Below, piece after piece: positions 26,357-33,485 of a DNA stretch of 64,000 nt (the stretch's first letter is position 1; every line of letters starts with the position of its first letter). The stretch lies in the NCBI GenBank assembly GCA_030601885.1, contig JAUWAU010000002.1:186001-250000 (forward strand), read 5' to 3'. The notes under the pieces are model-generated. The model was not told where the DNA came from and did no database searches. It saw nothing but the letters and a program-made list of their open reading frames with translations. The translations under genes and the position numbers were made by a program. Source of the DNA: Armatimonadota bacterium (GTDB lineage: Bacteria > Armatimonadota > Zipacnadia > JAUWAU01).

Positions 26357-27274
26357 TCACAGAAAGCTCATCACGATTGACCGGGTCAGCAAATGCCAGC
26401 CATCCACCATGACGAAAAGTAAGATCTTGAACGGCAACGATATCATCACAGGTGGCAGCATCAGCATGCCCACCGACATTAGGGTACTCGCGACCACCAA
26501 ATCGATCACCAGAAAGGGAATGTACAAGACGAAACCGATCTGGAAGGCCGCCTTCAGTTCACTTATGACGAAGCTGGGTATGAGGATGTGCACTGGTATC
26601 TGCTCCGGGCGCTGCGGCCACTGTGCCTGGCCCAACTCCAGGAACAATGCCAGGTCTTTCTCCCGCGTCTGGCGCAGCATGAAGTCGCGCAGCGGGATGA
26701 TGCCCTTGCGCAGCGCTTCGTCGAAACTGATGGCGCCGCTGACATAGGGCTGCACGGCCGTCTCGTCGATCGCGCGCCAGGTGGGAAACATAACGAACAT
26801 GGTCAAGAACAGCGCAAAGCCGACGAGCACGGGGGTGGGCGGAGCCTGATGCGTGCCGAGTGCGGTGCGCAGGAAGCTGAGAATGATGATGATGCGCGTG
26901 AAGGAGGTGAGCGTCATGACGATGGCCGGGGCCAGAGAGACGAGCACGAGACCGAGGAGTATCTTCAGTGGCAGCGCGACCTCAGTCGGCTCCTTGGCGC
27001 TGCCAAAGTCGAAGGTCACTCGCGGGACCGGAATGGAGGTCTGTGGCCAGCCCGGCGAGGCCGCCAACGCGATAGCGACAGCGGCCAACAGCACCACGGT
27101 GGCTCCGCGGAGCCAAGGGGCCGTCTGACCGCCCGACCGCCGCCGGAGCACATCGCCTCTGGCGGCCGGCGTGGCTGAATGCCAACCCGGGCGCTCTCCC
27201 GTCAAGGCATCCCGATTGAATGCTCGCCTGGTACCCGGCCGGGCCGGCGTCGCGCTCACCGCCTCTCTGTGCAC
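26357..27274 (-). CDS. fliP: Flagellar export gate protein FliP
   Basis: The 305-aa protein contains the FliP core: LTSFTRIIIILSFLRTALGT, PPTPVLVGFALFLTMFVM, and the C-terminal IPFLVIDLVVASTLMSVGM. From the GTG at 27274 it carries about 50 basic residues before a signal-peptide-like helix (ATVVLLAAVAIALAAS). An internal GTG at 27151 would give a typical FliP signal peptide and about 264 aa. The true start is unresolved. It follows fliO by 8 nt. Confidence 0.94.
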   Translation of the reverse strand: MHREAVSATPARPGTRRAFNRDALTGERPGWHSATPAARGDVLRRRSGGQTAPWLRGATVVLLAAVAIALAASPGWPQTSIPVPRVTFDFGSAKEPTEVALPLKILLGLVLVSLAPAIVMTLTSFTRIIIILSFLRTALGTHQAPPTPVLVGFALFLTMFVMFPTWRAIDETAVQPYVSGAISFDEALRKGIIPLRDFMLRQTREKDLALFLELGQAQWPQRPEQIPVHILIPSFVISELKAAFQIGFVLYIPFLVIDLVVASTLMSVGMLMLPPVMISLPFKILLFVMVDGWHLLTRSIVMSFL

Positions 27275-27282
27275 TGCCGCAT

Positions 27283-28116
27283 CTAGGCCCGTTGGCCTCT
27301 GAGGGCCTCGAGCAGCAGGTCCCTTTTTCGTGCGCGGGCGACAGAGCTGCGCGCGAACTGCTCGGCATCTGCCCGAGTGCCGCCATTGGCACTAGCGCTG
27401 CGGCCATCCTGCCGATCGTCGGGCCACTGGATTTCGCCTTCCTGTGCGCCGTTCCCATCAGGGTCTAGATCCGCCAGCAGGGAGATGTGATTGCCATCGG
27501 CGCCGATGAGCATGAGCTTGACGCCCGCCTCGACGAGATACAGGCAGCGGTTGCCACCCAACGACGCTCGTTCCCGCACCCTGAGCTCCCGGCCGGGCGG
27601 CCCCGCACCACCCACCCGGCGCTGCCACGCGCTGCGAAGTCCAAAGATGCTCACGTAGACCAACGCCGCGACTATCGCCAGCTTGCCAACGACGTCCAGA
27701 ATCCCGATACGAGCCGAGTTGCCGGTGAGCGCCGGCGCAGCCGACAGGCCCACAACATCTCCGGAGCCAACGCCCGGCGGCGCCGCGACGCGCCTCTCGT
27801 ACCCACCGGCTACTGCCGGCGGTGTCCCCGGCTCGCCGGCGACCGCGGGGCCCACGAGCCCTTCCACGCTCCGGGGGCCAACAGGCGCCCTTTCGGCGGC
27901 CGTCACGTCTTGCGCCGCAGCCTCGGCAGACGGCACGTCGGCCCTCTCTCCATATGCTGGGCGGAATTCGGTATCCGCGGAGCCAGGCGCTGTTTGCCCC
28001 AAGCACGCGGACCGCGCCAACAGCGGAACAAAGAGCAGCAAAGTGACCGCCGCGCGCGCCTGTGATCCGAATCCCCCTGGTATGGCGCAACGGCGTTTCG
28101 TCCTGAGAAGCGTCAT
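27283..28116 (-). CDS. fliO: Flagellar biosynthesis protein FliO
   Basis: The 277-aa protein has a signal-like N-terminus, a long Pro/Ala/Gly-rich periplasmic linker, one membrane helix (GKLAIVAALVYVSIFGL) and a cytoplasmic FliO domain with LRVRERASLGGNRCLYLVEAGVKLMLIG. FliO assists assembly of the FliP ring. The N-terminal region is longer than in enteric FliO, as in many other bacteria. GGAGGGACGACG precedes the ATG. Confidence 0.9.
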   Translation of the reverse strand: MTLLRTKRRCAIPGGFGSQARAAVTLLLFVPLLARSACLGQTAPGSADTEFRPAYGERADVPSAEAAAQDVTAAERAPVGPRSVEGLVGPAVAGEPGTPPAVAGGYERRVAAPPGVGSGDVVGLSAAPALTGNSARIGILDVVGKLAIVAALVYVSIFGLRSAWQRRVGGAGPPGRELRVRERASLGGNRCLYLVEAGVKLMLIGADGNHISLLADLDPDGNGAQEGEIQWPDDRQDGRSASANGGTRADAEQFARSSVARARKRDLLLEALRGQRA

Positions 28117-28161
28117 CGTCGTCCCTCCCTTTGCAGTCGCTGGGGCCCCCGTAGCCCTCCC

Positions 28162-28620
28162 TCATGCCTGCCCGCCAGGCTCCTCCCCCGTCTCTCCCGG
28201 GCTCATCAGGGCAGTGATGGAAACACCGAATCTATCGTTCACGATGACCACATCACCCCGGGCGATGCATTGACCATTGACCAATATGTCCACTGGCTCG
28301 CCCGGCTGGCGGTCGAACTGGACGACAGAGCCGGGGGTCAGGCCAAGTACCTCGTTTACGGGCAGCATCGTCCGAGCCAACTCTACCGTGACGTGCACTG
28401 GTACATCGAGAATTAGCGCCAGATTGTCCCCGGGCTTCCGCGTCTCTGCCAGCGCCCGGGCGTCCGCTGCAGGCACTGCATCCGACGAGTCGGACGTCGC
28501 CAGAGCGCCAACGCTCGCCTCGCCAGCTTCTGTCGCCTCGCCCACATCGTCCTGGGCCTTTGGCAAAGCGCCCTTGGGGCCCGCTGCCTCATCAGGTGCG
28601 AGTTCCTGCGTCTCTGCCAT
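28162..28620 (-). CDS. fliN: Flagellar motor switch protein FliN
   Basis: The 152-aa protein has about 65 disordered acidic N-terminal residues and then a SpoA domain: LDVPVHVTVELARTMLPVNEVLGLTPGSVV, GEPVDILVNGQCIARGDVVIVNDRFGVSIT. It is the only C-ring gene in the cluster. It follows fliL directly; fliM, which usually lies between them, is missing. No second SpoA domain is present, so it is not a FliY or a FliM-FliN fusion. Confidence 0.95.
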   Translation of the reverse strand: MAETQELAPDEAAGPKGALPKAQDDVGEATEAGEASVGALATSDSSDAVPAADARALAETRKPGDNLALILDVPVHVTVELARTMLPVNEVLGLTPGSVVQFDRQPGEPVDILVNGQCIARGDVVIVNDRFGVSITALMSPGETGEEPGGQA

Positions 28621-28702
28621 ACTGACTCTCTCCCTGCGATGTGCGCCAGCCGGGTTTGCTTGGGTTGTCGTGCGCTTCCGGCCGAATGGCCGTGCTGGCG
28701 TC

Positions 28703-29218
28703 CTACTGCATCACGAAAGACGTGACGAGCACGCTCCGGACCTGTGCATCCTCCAGCTCTTCGGTGATGGCCGTCTTGAGTTGCTCCTTGAGCCGTTCTT
28801 TGCCCCCGCTGGCCTGCAGATCGTCGAATGTGGCGTCCGACAGCACCATGACGGTGACGTCGCGCATGCGAGCGGTTCGGGGGTCCTCGTCCTCATCCTC
28901 GTGCTCTCCGCCTTCGCCTGACGACATGTCCTCGATCTCGACGGTGATCTCGGTCTTGAGGAAGCGCAGAGCATCGCCGTCGGACAGGTTCACGAGGAAC
29001 TCGCCCAGCGCAACGAATGATGTGGGCTTCTGCTCAGGCTGCTTGGCCGGGGCGGCGCCGAACGGCTTCTTGACGGCCACGAAAGCCACGGCACCGATGA
29101 GGACGACAGCGAACAGGATGACCAGCTTGATCCGTGACACCCCCGGAGCGGCGCGGCCGCTCCTCCCCGTCGAGCGGCGATCTCCTCCAAATGGGTGCCG
29201 GCTCGCAGCAGCTCTCAT
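28703..29218 (-). CDS. fliL: Stator-associated protein FliL
   Basis: The 171-aa protein has one N-terminal membrane helix (KLVILFAVVLIGAVAFVAV), a Pro-rich linker, and the periplasmic FliL domain (FLVNLSDGDALRFLKTEITVEI, DVTVMVLSDATFDDLQ, ending VRSVLVTSFVMQ). It contains an acidic Glu/Asp insert (GEGGEHEDEDED). Its ATG overlaps the motB stop as ATGA, indicating coupling. FliL rings surround and stabilise the MotAB stator. Confidence 0.93.
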   Translation of the reverse strand: MRAAASRHPFGGDRRSTGRSGRAAPGVSRIKLVILFAVVLIGAVAFVAVKKPFGAAPAKQPEQKPTSFVALGEFLVNLSDGDALRFLKTEITVEIEDMSSGEGGEHEDEDEDPRTARMRDVTVMVLSDATFDDLQASGGKERLKEQLKTAITEELEDAQVRSVLVTSFVMQ

Positions 29219-30039
29219 TCCGTCACCTCGTCCGTCTGTGCCTCCGATGCGCTCCGCTGTTGCGATGCGGTATCTTGCCCGGCGCCCGGTGCAGAATGAG
29301 CCAGGATGACGATGTCCACGCGCCGATTGCCCCCGCGGCTCTCCTCCGAATCGTTAGGGGCCACCGGCTGCGTATCGGCGTACCCAACTGCAGACAGGAG
29401 CTCGGGCGGAACATGCCAGACGCGCAGGAAATAGCCGACCACGTTGGTCGCCCGGGCAGTGGACAGCTCCCAGTTGGAGGGAAAGCGAGGCGTACTGATC
29501 GGCAGGTCGCACGTGTGACCCTCGACCTGGACTCGCCCTACACCCTCTTCTCCCTGGGGTACTTCGAGAATGACCTTGGCCACTTCGTCCAGAATGCGCT
29601 GCACACGGGGGTGAAGGTCGGCACTGCCACACTCGAACAGCAGACCTCCCGCGAGAAGCCGGATGGTGACCCGGCCCTCTGCTTCATGGACCTCTACGCC
29701 CTCCATGAGCTGCTGTACCTCCAGGCTCTGCCGGACCTGGGTGGCGATCTCTGTCATGAGCGCCATCTGATTGGCCGACATGATGCTGGGCCCACCGCCG
29801 CCGCTTCCGGCCGTGATGGTGGCAGCGCCCGTCTTGGCCATCTCGCCGCCGAAGCCGCCTCTCACGGAGACCGCAAGCTGCTGAAACTTCTCTAGATTGA
29901 TGATCGACATGCCGTACAGCATTATGAAGAATGCCATGAGCAGGGTGATCATATCGGCGTACGTGACCAGCCATCGCTCATGACTGGCGCCGCCATGGTC
30001 ATCGTCGGCGCTACTCCGACGTCTCTGCTTCCTGAGCAA
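29215..30039 (-). CDS. motB: Flagellar motor stator protein MotB
   Basis: The 274-aa protein has a basic N-terminus, one membrane helix with the ion-carrying D29 (WLVTYADMITLLMAFFIML) and a C-terminal OmpA-like peptidoglycan-binding domain (VEGHTCDLPISTPRFPSNWELSTARA). It anchors the stator to the cell wall. A TTG at 30039 with AGGTGAG upstream is the start, overlapping motA by 29 nt. Sequence alone does not settle H+ versus Na+ use. Confidence 0.94.
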   Translation of the reverse strand: MLRKQRRRSSADDDHGGASHERWLVTYADMITLLMAFFIMLYGMSIINLEKFQQLAVSVRGGFGGEMAKTGAATITAGSGGGGPSIMSANQMALMTEIATQVRQSLEVQQLMEGVEVHEAEGRVTIRLLAGGLLFECGSADLHPRVQRILDEVAKVILEVPQGEEGVGRVQVEGHTCDLPISTPRFPSNWELSTARATNVVGYFLRVWHVPPELLSAVGYADTQPVAPNDSEESRGGNRRVDIVILAHSAPGAGQDTASQQRSASEAQTDEVTE

Positions 30040-30838
30040 CTGAGCTCACCTGCCAGGTGGGCTTCGCAGACGATACAGAGGCACCGCCGCGCTGCTTCGG
30101 AGAGAGGAACGATTTGAGACGCTCCTCCAGCGCCAGCGGATTGGCGCCGGCCTGCATGCCCAGAATGCCCTCCATGATCAGCTCCCGGAGCTGCGTCTCG
30201 GCCTTGCTGTTCGTCTTGAGCTTCGTCGCCAGCGGCAGGAATATGACATTGGCAGAGCCGACGCCGTACATGGTGGCGATAAAGGCGGCGGCGATGGCCG
30301 GGCCCATCTTGCCGGGCTCGTCGAGCCGGGCGAGCATGTGCACAAGTCCCATCACGGTGCCCAGAACCCCCAGAGTGGGAGCATAGGCGCCCATGTTGGC
30401 GAAGACAGCCTCCCCACCCGCGTGACGGCGCTCCTGGGCCAGAAGCTCGATCTCGAGCGTGTGCCGCACTTCGTCCGGATCGCCGCCGTCCACGACGAGC
30501 TGCAGGGCCCGGCGCAAGAAGCGATCCGACACTTTCTCCATCTCGCTCTGCAGGGCCAACAGGCCGTTCCGCCGCGCAACCTTCGACAGCGCCACGAGTT
30601 GGTCAATCGCCTCCTGCGGCTTCATCATCTGAGAGAAGATCGTTTGACGAAGCAGCGCCGGGATGCTCAGGATCTGGCTCATCGGCAGACTGATACACGT
30701 AGCACCGAAGGTGCCTCCGAAGACGATCAGGGCAGCAGACACGTTAACGAGCCCGCCTAAATGGCCACCCTCCAGCAGGAAGCCCAGAACAAGCGAGCCG
30801 AGTGCCACGATCAGCCCGAGGACGGTTGAGACGTCCAC
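30011..30838 (-). CDS. motA: Flagellar motor stator protein MotA
   Basis: The 275-aa protein has four membrane segments and the MotA signature ANMGAYAPTLGVLGTVMGLVHML and FIATMYGVGSANVIFLPLATKLK. With MotB it forms the torque-generating ion channel. A GTG start at 30838 lies inside flbD (28-nt overlap), and the 3' end overlaps motB by 29 nt, so flbD-motA-motB-fliL are tightly coupled. Confidence 0.95.
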   Translation of the reverse strand: MDVSTVLGLIVALGSLVLGFLLEGGHLGGLVNVSAALIVFGGTFGATCISLPMSQILSIPALLRQTIFSQMMKPQEAIDQLVALSKVARRNGLLALQSEMEKVSDRFLRRALQLVVDGGDPDEVRHTLEIELLAQERRHAGGEAVFANMGAYAPTLGVLGTVMGLVHMLARLDEPGKMGPAIAAAFIATMYGVGSANVIFLPLATKLKTNSKAETQLRELIMEGILGMQAGANPLALEERLKSFLSPKQRGGASVSSAKPTWQVSSVAQEAETSE

Positions 30839-31095
30839 CCTGGCTCATCCTCTCTCGGCTCTGCGTCGGACTCACACGGTGGGGACGCAGACGCCGTCGG
30901 GAACGGGCCGTCGGGGCCGTGAATCTGCCGCAGGTACGCCATGACGCGGCGCACGATTTCGCGCACGGACTCGCGCACCACTACCTTCCGGTCCGTGGTG
31001 AGCGTGATCACCGTGTCCGGCGTCGCCTCCACGGTGATAATGAGGTCGGCGTTGACGACAAAGGGCGTGTTGTCCAGGCGCGTGGCTCGGATCAT
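30811..31095 (-). CDS. flbD: Flagellar FlbD-family protein
   Basis: The 94-aa protein starts MIRATRLDNTPFVVNADLIITVEATPDTVITLTTDRK, the FlbD/YlzI signature, followed by a helical VRESVREIVRRVMAYLRQIH. The last 35 residues are disordered and overlap the motA start. FlbD-family genes commonly lie between flgE and motA; the role is poorly known. It is not the sigma54 activator of the same name from Caulobacter. Confidence 0.9.
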   Translation of the reverse strand: MIRATRLDNTPFVVNADLIITVEATPDTVITLTTDRKVVVRESVREIVRRVMAYLRQIHGPDGPFPTASASPPCESDAEPREDEPGWTSQPSSG

Positions 31096-31222
31096 GATAC
31101 TCGTGCGGCTGGAGCTGTAGGCCGCAGATAGCCGCTGGTGTAGCTCCCGGCTCGGGCCGGATCAGGCGCTCCAGGGTCCACGGATAATCCGAGCCAGGCT
31201 ACGGTGGGTGTACCACCGCTGT

Positions 31223-32449
31223 CTATCCGCCGCCGATGTTGACGACTTCCTGCAGAATCTGATTGGCCGTAGCAATGACCCGCGCGCTGGCCTGGAAGCC
31301 GCGCTGTGTGACGATCATGTCAACGAACTGACGGGTCAGATCGACACTGGACTGCTCGAGCGCCCTGGCCGTGACGCTGCCGTAGGAGCCGAGGCCTGGA
31401 GTCCCGAAGAGCGGAGAGCCGGAGGCCGCTGAGCTCACGAAGGCACCGTTGGCCACGCGACTCAATCCGCGCAGATTGGCGAAGTTCGCCAGAGCGATCT
31501 GTCCCAGATCGACGTCCTGACCGTTGGAAAGCCGTGCGGTGAGCACGCCTGTGCTGCTTACGGCCACATCCTCAATGGCCCCGCTGGAAAAGCCGTTTTG
31601 GGCCACGATGGCCGTTGTATAGTCGCCGCCATACTGTGTGATCCCGCTCACGTCCAGATCGACCAGCAGGGGCGTGGCAGCGCCGGTGGTGAGCGCGATG
31701 CTGATGGAAGGCGGGGTGCCCGGTGGCACGAGAGCGCCGGAGGAGTCGAACGTGACGCTCCCGGAGCCCACCGAAGCGCCTGCGACCTCTGCCGCCCAGT
31801 CCCACGTATCCACCGCCGTCTTGGTGAACTCTACATCGACGGTGTGCGCAATTCCGAGCGAGTCGAACACGTCAATGCTCATCATCCGGTAGCCGCCGGT
31901 GGGCGGTGGGCCGGCGGCGTAGACGCCATCGTTGGCATCAAGGTTGCCCACGAGCGTCATTTCCGCCGTCGCTTGCGCCGGGAAGATGGTATTCAACGGG
32001 ACCGCCAAGTCTCCCGGTGTCCCCGACGGCTGGATGACCCCGCTCGTCGCAGCCCAGCCTTGAACCTTGAGACCCGAACCACTCCACACCAGGCCCCCGT
32101 TGCGATCAACTGTGAAGGAGCCGTTGCGGGTGTAAAGGAGGCTGGCTCCGTCCGAGAGCACGAACATGCCGGATCCCTCGATGGCCACATCGAAAGGCTC
32201 ACCGGTGGGCTGGATGGCGCCCTGCCGGTGGAGCACATCGATCGCAGCCACGGACGCGCCGGTGCCCACTTGTATCGGGTTGGCGGTGCCGGAGGCGCCT
32301 TGGAGCGTCTCATACAAGGAATCGTGAAACGTGGTTCGAGACTCTTTGTAGGCGACGGTGTTGACGTTGGCGAGGTTGCTGCCGATCACGTCCAGGCGAG
32401 TCTGGTGAATGTTGACGCCAGAGAGGCCAGAGAACAAGGAGCGCAGCAT
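31223..32449 (-). CDS. flgE: Flagellar hook protein FlgE
   Basis: The 408-aa protein begins MLRSLFSGLSGVNIHQTRLDV with GSNLANVNTVAYKESRTTF, contains PFDVAIEGSGMFVLSDGAS and a FlgE D2 beta region, and ends EQSSVDLTRQFVDMIVTQRGFQASARVI. The start at 32449 has GGGGGG upstream; a longer frame to 32536 adds a non-conserved leader. It builds the universal joint whose length is set by FliK. Confidence 0.96.
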   Translation of the reverse strand: MLRSLFSGLSGVNIHQTRLDVIGSNLANVNTVAYKESRTTFHDSLYETLQGASGTANPIQVGTGASVAAIDVLHRQGAIQPTGEPFDVAIEGSGMFVLSDGASLLYTRNGSFTVDRNGGLVWSGSGLKVQGWAATSGVIQPSGTPGDLAVPLNTIFPAQATAEMTLVGNLDANDGVYAAGPPPTGGYRMMSIDVFDSLGIAHTVDVEFTKTAVDTWDWAAEVAGASVGSGSVTFDSSGALVPPGTPPSISIALTTGAATPLLVDLDVSGITQYGGDYTTAIVAQNGFSSGAIEDVAVSSTGVLTARLSNGQDVDLGQIALANFANLRGLSRVANGAFVSSAASGSPLFGTPGLGSYGSVTARALEQSSVDLTRQFVDMIVTQRGFQASARVIATANQILQEVVNIGGG

Positions 32450-32707
32450 TGTCGTTCCCCCCCGGGATTTGGGTATTGCCGCGGCGCTGGCATCCTTGCC
32501 CACTGACTGCGCGTCCGTTCGCGTGCGCTGCCACACTTTGAGATATCGTCAGGCTCCTGCGGCCACTTGAGGTCGTTCCTGCGGCGCGACCTCCCACCCC
32601 ACTGATCGGCGTGCGCTGCCCATCCACCGCAGGTGGACCGCTCGACCGCCAAGGCCGTCTGAGACGGCCAAGCTCGCCCGAGGCGAACAAACTGCCGGTG
32701 CCACCTC

Positions 32708-32926
32708 TCACGCCACTGAGTCCAGCTTGTGCGGAGATCCTGCCTCGTCAGGCTGCGCTTCTTCGCGGACCTCCGGGCCCATCTCCTCGGTTGCGTGCGC
32801 GTCGCTTGACGCGGATGATGCGTCCTTCCGCTTGCGCCGTGGCCGACTTCGCCGCTGCTGCGGCGGCCGTTCCGAGGGCCTAATGGGTCTCAGCGCGTCG
32901 CTCTCACGCACCTCAGAGACTCGCAT
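32708..32926 (-). CDS. Small charged, disordered protein between flgD and flgE
   Basis: The 72-aa frame from ATG 32926 has GGGGGG about 10 nt upstream and encodes a highly charged protein: an RPIRPSERPPQQRRSRPRRKRK basic core and an acidic Glu-rich C-terminal half. It has no recognised domain. Its place in the operon and the ribosome binding site support expression. Related clusters often carry a small uncharacterised operon protein after flgD, but similarity to those is not evident. It may be a chance frame. Confidence 0.45.
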   Translation of the reverse strand: MRVSEVRESDALRPIRPSERPPQQRRSRPRRKRKDASSASSDAHATEEMGPEVREEAQPDEAGSPHKLDSVA

Positions 32927-33009
32927 GGCCAATCGCCCCCCTGCGCCTATCCTCTACGCCCGCCAGGTGGTGATAGCCCGATTACCCGGGCCGGTATAGC
33001 ATTACAACC

Positions 33010-33429
33010 TCATCGGATCTGCTCGATGTCAGCTAGAGCGACCCGTGCATCCCCCACGATCAGTATCGGGCCAGCGGCACCGAACTCGATGGCTGACACT
33101 TCTCCCTCTACTGCCGCCCCACTCGCGGCATCGGTCCCGCGTATCGTTTTGCCGAGCAGATTGCCCAGTTGCGCGACTGTCTGCATTCGCGTCAGGGTCG
33201 CGAGGCTATCGGTGAGCTCCATGATACCTGCAGCGCTGCGCAGTTCGGCGAGCTGCGCGATGAACTCCGTCTGACTGACAGGCTCGAACGGGTCTTGGTT
33301 TTGCAGTTGCGCCACCATCAGCCGCAGGAAGTCGGCTGCACCGATATCCGCCAGCTCTGTTGTTCGCCCGGCGCTAGCAGCCGGGGATGCAGCGGCGAAA
33401 AACGGCTCGAAAGTCCCTATTGGCTCCAT
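33010..33429 (-). CDS. flgD: Hook-cap / hook assembly protein FlgD, short form
   Basis: The 139-aa protein matches the FlgD N-terminal domain (DFLRLMVAQLQNQDPFEPVSQTEFIAQLAE) and ends with a small SH3-like piece (EGEVSAIEFGAAGPILIVGD). The FlgD-Ig-like domain of longer FlgD proteins is absent. It caps the growing hook. GAGGGAAGCCG before the ATG is a good ribosome binding site. It follows fliK after 56 bp that contain a short hairpin. Confidence 0.92.
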   Translation of the reverse strand: MEPIGTFEPFFAAASPAASAGRTTELADIGAADFLRLMVAQLQNQDPFEPVSQTEFIAQLAELRSAAGIMELTDSLATLTRMQTVAQLGNLLGKTIRGTDAASGAAVEGEVSAIEFGAAGPILIVGDARVALADIEQIR

Positions 33430-33446
33430 CGGCTTCCCTCTCTATC

Positions 33447-33466
33447 CGCGTTCGTCGAAGAACGCG
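33447..33466 (-). promoter_or_regulatory. Short hairpin between fliK and flgD
   Basis: CGCGTTC and GAACGCG form a perfect 7-bp stem around GTCGAA in the 56-bp gap between the fliK stop and the flgD ribosome binding site. It has no U-tract. It could tune flgD expression or mark an mRNA processing point. Confidence 0.3.
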
Positions 33467-33485
33467 AAGCGTCTCTATCATTGTG

